Assembly: GCA_019455245.1 (NCBI GenBank)
Contig: JACFMR010000011.1
Span: 1 to 64,000, forward strand
DNA from: Opitutaceae bacterium
Lineage (GTDB): Bacteria > Verrucomicrobiota > Verrucomicrobiia > Opitutales > Opitutaceae
Length of the DNA stretch: 64,000 bases
Direction: 5' to 3'
Shown in pieces: positions 1 to 8,568 of this stretch. The notes under the pieces were generated by a model, which worked only from the letters and a program-made list of their open reading frames with translations, was not told where the DNA came from and made no database searches. Position numbers and translations under genes: made by a program. The stretch's first letter is position 1. Each line of letters starts with the position of its first letter.

Positions 1-348
1 TTCGCGGTTGTCGGGGAACTGCGCCTGGCCGGAGCGCAGGACCTCCGCTGAGCGTTCGAACTGGCCGAGATTGCGCAGCGTCGAGCCGAGCCCGAGCAGC
101 GCGCCCGCGAGCTCGTTGGCCGGCAGGCCGAGGGCGACGGCCTTCTCGTAATAGGGCAGGGCCTCGGTTCCACGGCCGAGCACATCGCAGGTCCAGGCGA
201 GCTGGTAATTGATCTCGGCGACGTTGGGGAAACGCCGGTCGAGCTCCTGCAGGCGCTGCAGCACCTGTTTCACCTGGCCGCCGTGCCGCGCACCGATGAT
301 CGCGTCGAGTTCATCCTTCCAGGCGGGGAGTGCGGGATCGTTGGTCAT
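1..348 (-). CDS. TPR repeat protein (3' end outside window)
   Basis: Reads in frame from an ATG at 348 down to base 1, so the first 116 residues are visible and the C-terminus is missing. The visible part is alpha-helical with tetratricopeptide-type repeats; the stretch containing LLGLGSTLRNLGQFERS followed by FPDN matches the small TPR_5-type family. Such proteins are soluble protein-protein interaction modules and no enzymatic role can be read from the sequence. It starts 5 nt downstream of hicA on the same strand, so it may be read through from the toxin-antitoxin transcript, though it need not belong to it functionally. The family call is good; the function is unknown. Confidence 0.7.
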   Translation of the reverse strand, partial: MTNDPALPAWKDELDAIIGARHGGQVKQVLQRLQELDRRFPNVAEINYQLAWTCDVLGRGTEALPYYEKAVALGLPANELAGALLGLGSTLRNLGQFERSAEVLRSGQAQFPDNRE

Positions 349-353
349 TGCTC

Positions 354-566
354 TCAAAGCAAAGCGCGGAACTGATCGGGATTCAGACCGGCATCACGGG
401 CGATGGCGCCCATGGTGATCGCGTTGATCGGGTTTTGTCGCGGTATGACCAACCTGATCTGACCGTTGCTCATCACGATGTGACCGCTCTGTCGCATGAC
501 GCGGTAGCCGAGTTTCTCAAACACCCGCACGGCGTCATGCTGACTGATGCCCGGCAGACGAGGCAT
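354..566 (-). CDS. hicA: HicA-type mRNA interferase toxin
   Basis: A 70-residue protein of the usual HicA size with the double-stranded RNA-binding-like fold signature: a short N-terminal helix (VRVFEKLGYRVMRQ), the catalytic-histidine region SGHIVM (His about residue 29), and the C-terminal VIPRQNPINAITMGAIARDAGL typical of HicA. The family cleaves mRNA independently of the ribosome and is neutralised by HicB. Its ATG (566-564) lies one base after the hicB stop, so the two are translationally coupled. The antitoxin gene comes first here, the reverse of the E. coli hicAB order. Family call firm; whether the toxin is active is not shown by sequence. Confidence 0.85.
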   Translation of the reverse strand: MPRLPGISQHDAVRVFEKLGYRVMRQSGHIVMSNGQIRLVIPRQNPINAITMGAIARDAGLNPDQFRALL

Positions 567-567
567 G

Positions 568-765
568 TCAGATCACCACTTCGGCCTGTTCGAAACGCTT
601 CAGTCCGGTTTCCTCGGATTCAACTTCGAGCCAAAGGCGGATGGCCTCCTTGATGTTGGCCAAGGCTTCTTCGCGCGTGGCCCCTTGTGAATGACAACCG
701 GGCAGGTCGGGGCAACTCACCGCCCAGCCCTCGTCGGATTGGAAGAGTATCACCCGGTAGTTCAT
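568..765 (-). CDS. hicB: HicB-family antitoxin, short form
   Basis: A 65-residue protein with the HicB partial RNase-H-like fold: MNYRVILFQSDEGWAVSCPDLPGCHSQGATREEALANI contains the hallmark 'W-x-x-x-x-PDLPGC-x-x-x-G-x-T-x-x-EA' pattern. It has only this toxin-binding domain; no C-terminal ribbon-helix-helix or HTH DNA-binding domain follows, so any autoregulation would need another factor. First gene of the hicB-hicA pair, stop TGA at 570-568. Antitoxin role is by family; the short length is a common variant. Confidence 0.85.
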   Translation of the reverse strand: MNYRVILFQSDEGWAVSCPDLPGCHSQGATREEALANIKEAIRLWLEVESEETGLKRFEQAEVVI

Positions 766-845
766 ACTCGGAATAATTGCCGGAAGGAAGATTGGGTCAA
801 GTGCGCGACGGTCAGGAGCAGGGAACCAGCATCCAAAGTTCGGAC

Positions 846-922
846 TTTACAGGAGGTAACGGAGAAAACTGGGGCAAAGAGGCGAATCTGATTGCCCGGT
901 TGGCGCCGTTTTCCCCTGTAAA
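846..922. repeat. Inverted repeat between thrS and hicB
   Basis: TTTACAGG at 846-853 is matched by its reverse complement CCTGTAAA at 915-922, enclosing a purine-rich stretch (GGAGGTAACGGAGAAAACTG). It occupies the gap between the thrS stop (925) and hicB start (765), both on the minus strand. There is no clear T-run, so a terminator is possible but not supported; it looks more like one of the degenerate intergenic repeats seen elsewhere in the window. Confidence 0.4.
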
Positions 923-924
923 AA

Positions 925-2835
925 TCAAGCCTTCTTTGCCGCCAATGCGCGGGTGGCGATTTCCTGTTTCAGTTTGGCGAGGCAGTCGTCGACGGTCATC
1001 ACGCCTTCGTCGCCGCGGGCGCGGGAGCGGACGGAGACGCTGTCGGCCTCGGCTTCCTTTTGGCCGATGACGAGGGTGCAGGGCACCTTGTCGAGTTCGG
1101 CGCGACGGATCTTGGCCCCGAGTTTGTCGCTGTGTTCGTCGAGCGTGACGCGGATGCCGGCGGCCTTGAAGCGGGTGTGCAGGTCGCGGGCGTAGTCGAT
1201 GACCTTTTCGCTGATCGGCAGCAGGCGGACCTGCTCGGGCGCGAGCCAAAGCGGGAAATCGCCGGCGAAGTGCTCGATCAGGACGCCGCAGAAGCGCTCC
1301 ATCGAACCGAATGGTGCACGGTGGATCATCACGGGCGTGTGCGGCTGGTTGTCGGCGCCGATGTAGCTGAGACCGAAGCGCACGGGCAGAACGTAATCGA
1401 CCTGCACGGTGCCGAGCTGCCATTCGCGGCCGATCACGTCCTTGATCACGAAGTCGATTTTCGGACCGTAGAACGCGGCTTCGCCGGGCTCCTCGGTGAA
1501 CGGCACGCCGAGGGTCTTGGCGGCTTCGCGACAGGCGGCCTCGGCGAGATCCCACTTGGCGGGATCGCCGGCGAATTTTTTGCCATCGGGGTCGCGCAGG
1601 CCCACGCGCACGCGGTAGTCGCTCATGCCGAGGGTGGTGAGCACGGTTTTGACGAGCGAGAGACAGCCGAGGACTTCGGCGGCGACCTGATCGGGCGTGC
1701 AGAACAAGTGGGCGTCGTCCTGGGTGAAGCCGCGCACGCGGGTCATGCCGTTGAGTTCGCCGGACTGTTCCCAGCGGTAAACGGTGCCGAATTCTGCGAG
1801 GCGCACGGGCAGGTCGCGGTAGCTGTGCGGCTGCGAATCAAAGATCTTGATGTGATGCGGGCAGTTCATCGGCTTCAACATGAAGCCGTCGAGCAGTTGG
1901 TCGGCGTCCATCACGCGGTCGGGGGTGATGGTTTCGCGGCCGGTGCGGGCGTTGATCTGGTCGGCAAAGTGACGCGAGACGCCTTCCAGGCGGGCGGTGA
2001 GCTCGGCGCAGGTGCAGCCGGCGTCGGCGAGCCGCAGCATTTCGTCGGGCTCGGGGAAGGCGGTGAACTGCGAGTCCTTGTAGTAGGGGAAGTGGCCGCT
2101 GGTCTTGTAGAGCGCGAGCTTGCCGATGTGCGGGGTGAAGACCTGCGCGTAGCCCTGCTTGCGCAGCTCCTCGCTGATGAAGTTCTGCAGCTCCTGCCGC
2201 AGGATGGAGCCGTTGGGGGTCCAGAGCACGAGGCCCTGGCCGACTTCCTCGTCGATGTGGAAAAGTTTCAGGTCGCGGCCGAGCTTGCGGTGGTCGCGGG
2301 CCTTGGCCTGCTCCATGCGGTCGAGATAGGCGGCGAGTTCCTCCTTGGATTCAAAGGCGGTGCCGTAGATGCGCTGGAGCTGCTTGTTCTTTTCATCGCC
2401 GCGGTGGTAGGCGCCGGCGATGGAGAGCAGCTTGAAGGCCTTGAGCTTGGAGGTGTAGCGCACGTGGGTGCCGGCGCAGAGGTCCATGAACTCGCCGTTC
2501 TGGTAGAACGAGATGGCCTCGCCCGCGGGGATGTCGGCGAGGCGGCCGAGCTTGTAGCGCTCCTGGCCGCGTTCACGAATGATGGCCACGGCCTCGTCGC
2601 GCGAAACCTCCTTGCGCAGGAACGGCTGGTTTTCCTTCGCGATCTTTTTCATCTCCTCCTCGATCTTCCCGAGGTCATCGGCGGTGAATTTGTGCTCGAG
2701 GTCGATGTCGTAATAGAACCCGGTGTCCGTCGGCGGACCGATGTCGAGCTTGGCGTCGGGGAACAGACGCAGGACGGCGGTCGCCAGCACGTGTGAACAC
2801 GAGTGACGGATTTCTTCGAGGGGAGACATGCTCAT
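925..2835 (-). CDS. thrS: Threonine--tRNA ligase lacking the TGS domain
   Basis: Charges tRNA-Thr with threonine in the cytoplasm. The 636 residues begin directly at the editing domain: HSCSH (His11, His15) and DLCAGTH (Cys120, His124) are the editing-site zinc-like ligands. The class II core follows with MNCPHH (Cys325, zinc ligand), RVRGFTQDDAH (motif 2) and GSMERF (motif 3), then the anticodon-binding domain. Compared with E. coli ThrRS the ~60-residue N-terminal TGS domain is absent, while an extra ~50 residues (about 258-315, including GCTCAEL) interrupt the core just before MNCP. Start ATG 2835 is used; an ATG two codons later is equally possible. Lies 40 bp downstream of cysS and probably shares its transcript. 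Confidence 0.95.
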   Translation of the reverse strand: MSMSPLEEIRHSCSHVLATAVLRLFPDAKLDIGPPTDTGFYYDIDLEHKFTADDLGKIEEEMKKIAKENQPFLRKEVSRDEAVAIIRERGQERYKLGRLADIPAGEAISFYQNGEFMDLCAGTHVRYTSKLKAFKLLSIAGAYHRGDEKNKQLQRIYGTAFESKEELAAYLDRMEQAKARDHRKLGRDLKLFHIDEEVGQGLVLWTPNGSILRQELQNFISEELRKQGYAQVFTPHIGKLALYKTSGHFPYYKDSQFTAFPEPDEMLRLADAGCTCAELTARLEGVSRHFADQINARTGRETITPDRVMDADQLLDGFMLKPMNCPHHIKIFDSQPHSYRDLPVRLAEFGTVYRWEQSGELNGMTRVRGFTQDDAHLFCTPDQVAAEVLGCLSLVKTVLTTLGMSDYRVRVGLRDPDGKKFAGDPAKWDLAEAACREAAKTLGVPFTEEPGEAAFYGPKIDFVIKDVIGREWQLGTVQVDYVLPVRFGLSYIGADNQPHTPVMIHRAPFGSMERFCGVLIEHFAGDFPLWLAPEQVRLLPISEKVIDYARDLHTRFKAAGIRVTLDEHSDKLGAKIRRAELDKVPCTLVIGQKEAEADSVSVRSRARGDEGVMTVDDCLAKLKQEIATRALAAKKA

Positions 2836-2866
2836 TTTCGATTTACGATTTAAGATTTTCGATTGT
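2831..2866. repeat. AT-rich degenerate intergenic repeat
   Basis: Between cysS and thrS is an AT-rich stretch in which TTTTCGATT occurs twice (from 2836 and about 2855) with TACGATTTAAGA between. It contrasts strongly with the GC-rich surroundings and overlaps the thrS start codon. I read it as a small degenerate repeat; similar phrases are familiar from intergenic regions of Verrucomicrobia and Planctomycetes, but this is memory and not a search. Confidence 0.45.
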
Positions 2867-2875
2867 CCGCCGCGG

Positions 2876-4294
<1,419 letters not shown>

Positions 4295-4508
4295 GAAAAG
4301 GGAAAGGTTGAGCTAACAGGTTTTCCGTCGGAGCGGAACGGTGTTTTTACCTCCTTAACCAAGATGGCGGAGGACGGGGCCACACGGGGCTCGGCTGATC
4401 AACAGCAACGGCCCGTAGTTCGCGTCGTGGCGGTTCGACGCGTCGGAGAGCAAAAACATGTGGCGGCCAACGTCATGGCGTGCTTAGTTGCCGGGCAAAA
4501 CACCGCTT

Positions 4509-5522
4509 ATGTCCCAGGAATTCAAGCTTGATCTGCCCATCCGCCCGCGGCGTCTGCGCCGCACCGCTAGTCTGCGCGCCATGGTCGAGGAGACCGTGCT
4601 GCGACCGGCGGATTTCATCGCGCCGCTGTTTGTGGTCGAGGGCAGGTCCCGGCCGGAGCCGATTGCCTCGATGCCGGGGGTGAACCGCCTGTGCATCCGG
4701 GATTTGGTCAAGGAGTGCCGCGAACTGCACCGCGCCGGCGTGCCGGCGGTGGCGTTGTTTCCCAAGCTGGACCCGAAACTGAAGGATGCGGAGGGCACGC
4801 AGGCGTTGAATCCCGACACCCTTGTTTTGCGCGCGGTGCGGGCGGTGAAGGACGCGGTGCCGGAACTGACCGTGATCACGGATGTGGCGCTCGATCCCTA
4901 CACCAGCCACGGCCACGACGGGGTGCTGACCGCCGCGCTGGATGACGTGGAAAACGACCGCACGGTGGGACTGCTGTGCGAGATGGCGGTGCTGCAGGCC
5001 GAGGCGGGCGTCGATCTGGTGGCACCGTCGGACATGATGGACGGCCGGGTGGGGGCGATCCGGCAGGCCTTGGATGAAACCGGGTACACCGGCACGGGCA
5101 TTCTGGCCTATTCGGCCAAATACAATTCCGCCTATTACGGACCGTTCCGCGATGCGGTGGGCAGCGCCAAGGCCGCGGGCACCAAGCTGCTCAGCAAGGC
5201 CAGTTACCAGATGAATCCGGCCAACCGCCGCGAGGCGATCGAGGAGGTGTTGCTCGATGTCGAACAAGGCGCCGACATGGTGATGGTCAAACCGGCCGGG
5301 CTCTATCTCGACATCATCCGCGAGGTGCGTGATGCGACCGAGCGCCCGGTGGCGGCCTACCAGATTTCCGGCGAATACGCCCAGATTTGCGCCGCGGCCA
5401 AGCTCGGCTGGCTCGACTACGAACGCTGCCGGCACGAGTCGTTGCTCGCGATCAAGCGCGCCGGCGCCGACCTGATCCTGACGTATTTCGCCAAGGAGAT
5501 GGCGAAGGTGTTGAACGGCTGA
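4509..5522 (+). CDS. hemB: Delta-aminolevulinic acid dehydratase (porphobilinogen synthase)
   Basis: Condenses two 5-aminolevulinate molecules to porphobilinogen in tetrapyrrole synthesis. In the 337-residue product the two Schiff-base/active lysines are Lys204 (LAYSAKYNSAYYGPF) and Lys261 (MVMVKPAG). The metal loop reads DVALDPYTSHGHDG (about 125-138) with aspartates in place of the zinc-binding cysteines, the arrangement known for Mg-dependent HemB such as that of Pseudomonas. I chose ATG 4509; an in-frame TTG at 4488 would add 7 residues but has no support. Monocistronic; it ends 6 bp from the convergent export lipoprotein gene. Confidence 0.96.
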   Translation: MSQEFKLDLPIRPRRLRRTASLRAMVEETVLRPADFIAPLFVVEGRSRPEPIASMPGVNRLCIRDLVKECRELHRAGVPAVALFPKLDPKLKDAEGTQALNPDTLVLRAVRAVKDAVPELTVITDVALDPYTSHGHDGVLTAALDDVENDRTVGLLCEMAVLQAEAGVDLVAPSDMMDGRVGAIRQALDETGYTGTGILAYSAKYNSAYYGPFRDAVGSAKAAGTKLLSKASYQMNPANRREAIEEVLLDVEQGADMVMVKPAGLYLDIIREVRDATERPVAAYQISGEYAQICAAAKLGWLDYERCRHESLLAIKRAGADLILTYFAKEMAKVLNG

Positions 5523-5528
5523 GCGGCC

Positions 5529-6119
5529 TCAGAACCGCGACCGCGGCACCTGGATGGAATCGCCCGGCATCAGCAACAGATCCTGGGCGGGTTCCTTCTG
5601 GGCCAGGGTCACATTGACATCGTAGGCCTGCTGCTCGCGGGCGAGGGTCACACGGCTTTCGCGCGCGTACAGCGTGAAGCCGCCGGCGGATTGGATCGCT
5701 TTCGTAAGGGTGAGATCGGGGGTCCAGATGATGCGGCCGGGCCGGGTAACCTCGCCACCGACGTAGACGTAGCGCTCGGTCACCGTCACGGAGACGTCGA
5801 CGGCGCGGTAGATTTTTCGCTCGATGTAGGTCTGGCGGATGCGTTGGGCGAGTTCGCCCGCGGTTGCGCCCGCGGCCTGGATCGTGCCGACATAGGGCAG
5901 GCTGATGGCGCTCTGCTCGTCGATCTGCACATTGAAGATGCCGGGATCGGGCACGCTTTGCACGGAGACGGTGAGATTGTCGCCGGGCCGGAGCAGGGCG
6001 GCCGATACGGTGGCGGGTACGCTGGGGTTGGCACCGACGCCGTCGGTGGTGCAACCCGCGGCCAGCAGGGTGAGTCCGAAGCCGAGCAAAATGTGCAGGT
6101 AACGGGGGAAGTTCAGCAT
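5529..6119 (-). CDS. Polysaccharide export outer membrane lipoprotein (Wza/GfcE family)
   Basis: A 196-residue protein starting at ATG 6119 with a lipoprotein signal: hydrophobic ILLGFGLTLLAAGC gives a lipobox ending at Cys22. The Poly_export domain follows (LLRPGDNLTVSVQSVPDPGIF, then LPYVGTIQAAGATAGELAQRI) and one SLBB-type beta-grasp segment (VYVGGEVTRPGRI, TKAIQSAGGF, LMPGDSIQVP). Wza-like proteins form the outer-membrane channel for capsule or exopolysaccharide. This copy is short and stands alone with no polymerase, flippase or tyrosine kinase beside it, so its substrate cannot be deduced. An upstream in-frame start at 6194 would bury the signal peptide and is rejected. Confidence 0.88.
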   Translation of the reverse strand: MLNFPRYLHILLGFGLTLLAAGCTTDGVGANPSVPATVSAALLRPGDNLTVSVQSVPDPGIFNVQIDEQSAISLPYVGTIQAAGATAGELAQRIRQTYIERKIYRAVDVSVTVTERYVYVGGEVTRPGRIIWTPDLTLTKAIQSAGGFTLYARESRVTLAREQQAYDVNVTLAQKEPAQDLLLMPGDSIQVPRSRF

Positions 6120-6192
6120 CGGGCAACAACGCAGGGCAAAGCGGCGGAAAAGGCAATCCCCGGCAAAGCGGGCGGCGCAATCATCCGGGCAC

Positions 6193-6221
6193 AAAAAAGG
6201 CGGCGGTATTTCACCGCCGCC
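6193..6221 (-). terminator. Rho-independent terminator for the acidic-tail protein gene
   Basis: Perfect 9-bp stem GGCGGCGGT (6199-6207) / ACCGCCGCC (6213-6221) with a 5-nt loop. On the minus strand it is followed by six T residues (6198-6193). It lies 20 bp past the stop of the gene ending at 6241 and upstream of the export lipoprotein gene, so the two are separate transcripts. Confidence 0.85.
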
Positions 6222-6240
6222 CGGGGAAAATCAGGCCGGG

Positions 6241-7026
6241 TCAACCGCGACCGCGCGAGCGGCGGCGGGGACGTTCGTCTTCCTCTTCCTCGTCGTCGTC
6301 TTCCTTCTCGTCGTCGTCCTCCTCATCCTCGTCGTCCTCGTCTTTCTCCTCGTCGTCGTCCCCGTTTTCCTCGTCTTCGTCCCACTTGAGGGATTCGTCG
6401 TTCTTGAGCTTTTCCTCTTCCTCCTCATCGAGCTCGGGCAGGTCCTCGTCATCCGCGTCGATGTCCTTGGCGGGGGCCTCGTCGTCGGTTTCATAGCCCG
6501 CGGGCATGTAGTCGAGGATGGCGGAGAGTTCGTTGAAGGTGTGGATGGCCTTGCCTTCGATGAAGTCGGCGTTCTGGGCTTCGCGGATTTCATCCTCGAC
6601 CTCGTCCACGGTCAGGCGGGATTCGAATTCGAAGAGGTCGTTCAGCATCTTCACCCGGCAGCGGGTGAGATGATCGAGCAGGTCGGCATAGGGGCCGTTT
6701 TCCTCGTCGAGGATGTCGGCGAGGGCGAAGAGTTTTTCGTCGGACTCGAAGAGCGAATCCTTGACGCGCTTGAGCCGGACCTTGCCGCTGCCGAGGTCCC
6801 GCTCGATGCGGAAGGGAATGAAGGCGGCGTCGAACATGTCCTGGTCGAAGCCGTAGTCGCGCAGCGGTTCCACCAGGTCGATCAGATGGTCCACCTGGCG
6901 AGGATCGACGATGCTGAGACCATCCACATCCCAACGTACGGGATCGCTCGTCTCGTGCACCCACCAGTTGTGGTCATCGCCAAGACGGATCACGCACCAA
7001 TTGAGAGTAGAAGTAGCTTTGGCCAT
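6241..7026 (-). CDS. Unknown protein with long acidic C-terminal tail
   Basis: I do not recognise the family. The 261-residue product from ATG 7026 has a globular N-terminal part of about 160 residues (STLNWCVIRLGDDHNWWVHETSDPVRWDV near the start). An Asp/Glu-dominated tail of about 90 residues follows, ending in a short basic cap PRRRSRGRG. There is no signal peptide or membrane segment, so it is probably cytoplasmic. Long acidic tails of this kind occur in nucleic-acid mimics, chaperone-like and histone-binding-like proteins, but none of these can be claimed here. An upstream start at 7152 would add an unlikely 42-residue leader. It is followed by a clean terminator and is divergent from pyrD. 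Confidence 0.75.
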   Translation of the reverse strand: MAKATSTLNWCVIRLGDDHNWWVHETSDPVRWDVDGLSIVDPRQVDHLIDLVEPLRDYGFDQDMFDAAFIPFRIERDLGSGKVRLKRVKDSLFESDEKLFALADILDEENGPYADLLDHLTRCRVKMLNDLFEFESRLTVDEVEDEIREAQNADFIEGKAIHTFNELSAILDYMPAGYETDDEAPAKDIDADDEDLPELDEEEEEKLKNDESLKWDEDEENGDDDEEKDEDDEDEEDDDEKEDDDEEEEDERPRRRSRGRG

Positions 7027-7188
7027 AGCGGTAAATTGTCGCGCAGCGTGCGAGGGGGAGTTGAAAAAACAAGCAGAAAACGCGGGCTTTTGCGCCAGGG
7101 GTGTTTCGATGGGGAAAATCGTGTGAGGGCAACCATTTAGGACGCGGCGCACTTGATTTTTTCACCCTGCGTTCCAGTGTCGCGCTTC

Positions 7189-8235
7189 ATGGGGCATTTC
7201 TACGAAAAACTCACGCGGCCGCTGCTGTTCCGGTTGGACCCCGAGCATGCGCACGAACTGGGCGTGGACGCCATGGCGCTGCTGGGTCGCCTGACCCCGC
7301 TCTGCCGGCTGCTGGAGGCCTGGCATCGTCCCGCGGGCGGGGCGGTGGAGTGTTTCGGCCTGCGGTTTCCCAACCGGGTCGGGCTGGCGGCGGGTTTTGA
7401 CAAGAACGCCCAGGCCTGGCCGGCCGCGGCGGCGCTGGGTTTCGGCCATGTGGAGATCGGCACGGTGACGCTGCTGCGGCAGCCGGGCAACGACCGGCCG
7501 CGGGTGTTCCGGTATCCGCCGCAGGAAGCGGTGATCAACCGCATGGGTTTCAACAACGAGGGCTCGGAAGCGGTGGCCGCGCGTCTGGCCAAACAGACCG
7601 GTCCGGGCCTCCGGCGCATCCCGCTCGGCATCAACCTCGGCAAGTCCAAGGTGGCCTCGCTCGATCATGCGGTGAACGATTATCTGGGGAGTTTTGCGCG
7701 CCTGGCCGATCATGCGGATTATCTGGTCCTGAACGTCAGCAGCCCGAACACCCCCGACCTGCGCAAGCTGCAGGACGAGGAGCGGCTGCGCGAGTTGCTC
7801 GCGGCTGTCTCCGGCGCCAACCGCGCGCGCGGGCAGACCGCAGGCAAACAGCGCAAACCGTTGCTGTTGAAAATAGCGCCGGACCTGAGTTTCCCGCAGA
7901 TCGACCGGGTGCTGGAGGTCATCCACGAGTTTGGGCTCGACGGCATCATCGCCACCAACACGACCCTCGCACGACCGGAGCCTTTCGCGGAAGCCGGCCA
8001 GGCGGGCGGGTTGAGCGGTCCGCCGCTGCGGCGGCGTGCGACCGAGATCATCAACTACATCGCCCGTGCCACCGCCGGCCGGCTGCCCATCATCGGGGTG
8101 GGGGGCATCAGCAATCCGGAGAGTGCGGGCGAGAAACTCGATGCGGGGGCCACCCTGATCCAGATCTACACCGGCCTGATTTACCGGGGGCCGTTCTTCG
8201 CGGCGGACCTCGCCCGCAGCCTGGCCCGCCGCTGA
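7189..8235 (+). CDS. pyrD: Dihydroorotate dehydrogenase (quinone), class 2
   Basis: Oxidises dihydroorotate to orotate, passing electrons to membrane quinone; fourth step of pyrimidine synthesis. The 348-residue protein has the class-2 N-terminal amphipathic helix (FYEKLTRPLLFRLDPEHAHEL) for membrane association, GLAAGFDKNAQ, NRMGFNNEG (about 115-121), and NVSSPNTP with the catalytic serine near 183. The FMN phosphate-binding part is LPIIGVGGI. ATG 7189 fits the family start; a TTG at 7153 would add 12 residues. It stands apart from pyrRBC at 14.3-17.1 kb on the other strand. Confidence 0.95.
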   Translation: MGHFYEKLTRPLLFRLDPEHAHELGVDAMALLGRLTPLCRLLEAWHRPAGGAVECFGLRFPNRVGLAAGFDKNAQAWPAAAALGFGHVEIGTVTLLRQPGNDRPRVFRYPPQEAVINRMGFNNEGSEAVAARLAKQTGPGLRRIPLGINLGKSKVASLDHAVNDYLGSFARLADHADYLVLNVSSPNTPDLRKLQDEERLRELLAAVSGANRARGQTAGKQRKPLLLKIAPDLSFPQIDRVLEVIHEFGLDGIIATNTTLARPEPFAEAGQAGGLSGPPLRRRATEIINYIARATAGRLPIIGVGGISNPESAGEKLDAGATLIQIYTGLIYRGPFFAADLARSLARR

Positions 8236-8340
8236 AACCGGTCCGGTTTGGGGGCGCGCCGGAGCTTTTGCGGGCCCGCGAATTTCGGGGCTTTACAACC
8301 CGCAGCCGATGTCTCTTAGTCCGCCTTCCCCCGCATAATT

Positions 8341-8425
8341 GCTCAGGTGGTGGAATTGGTAGACACACACGTTTGAGGGGCGTGTGCCGTAAGGCGTAAG
8401 GGTTCGAGTCCCTTCCTGAGCACCA
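8341..8425 (+). tRNA. tRNA-Leu(GAG)
   Basis: Full cloverleaf: acceptor GCTCAGG/CCTGAGC with discriminator A and encoded CCA (8423-8425). Anticodon stem CACGT/GCGTG encloses loop TTGAGGG, giving anticodon GAG, which reads CUC/CUU. The variable arm GCCGTAAGGC is long, as expected for leucine tRNAs. T-arm AAGGG-TTCGAGT-CCCTT. Confidence 0.97.
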
Positions 8426-8454
8426 TGCTTCGCTCCTGCGGGAGCTTCGCATGG
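8423..8454 (+). repeat. Hairpin abutting the 3' end of tRNA-Leu
   Basis: CCATGC (8423-8428) pairs with GCATGG (8449-8454) and GCTCC (8432-8436) with GGAGC (8441-8445), separated by matching TTC bulges. It begins in the encoded CCA. No T-run follows, so it may be a processing or stability structure rather than a classic terminator. A second small palindrome CATGGC-ACG-GCCATG overlaps its right edge. Confidence 0.45.
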
Positions 8455-8568
8455 CACGGCCATGCTGCTTTCTCGTGGTGTGGCGCGGGGGCCGGCCGGA
8501 CGGTTGCGCTGTGATGCCTCGCATTGCGCTTGCCATGCGCCGGGGCGGGCTCTACGCGCAAGGAGCAT

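Noticed and set aside
1060..2796. Very long open frame opposite thrS (and similar ones opposite hemB, pyrB, the M16 genes and pstC)
   Set aside because: High-GC codon bias opens antisense frames; the translations lack family motifs while the opposite strand encodes well-known proteins.
4349..4357. ACCTCCTTA on the plus strand, a perfect match to the anti-Shine-Dalgarno end of 16S rRNA
   Set aside because: Read on the minus strand it is a strong ribosome-binding sequence, but no start codon follows at a useful distance and cysS begins about 55 nt further. No rRNA sequence surrounds it. Probably chance.
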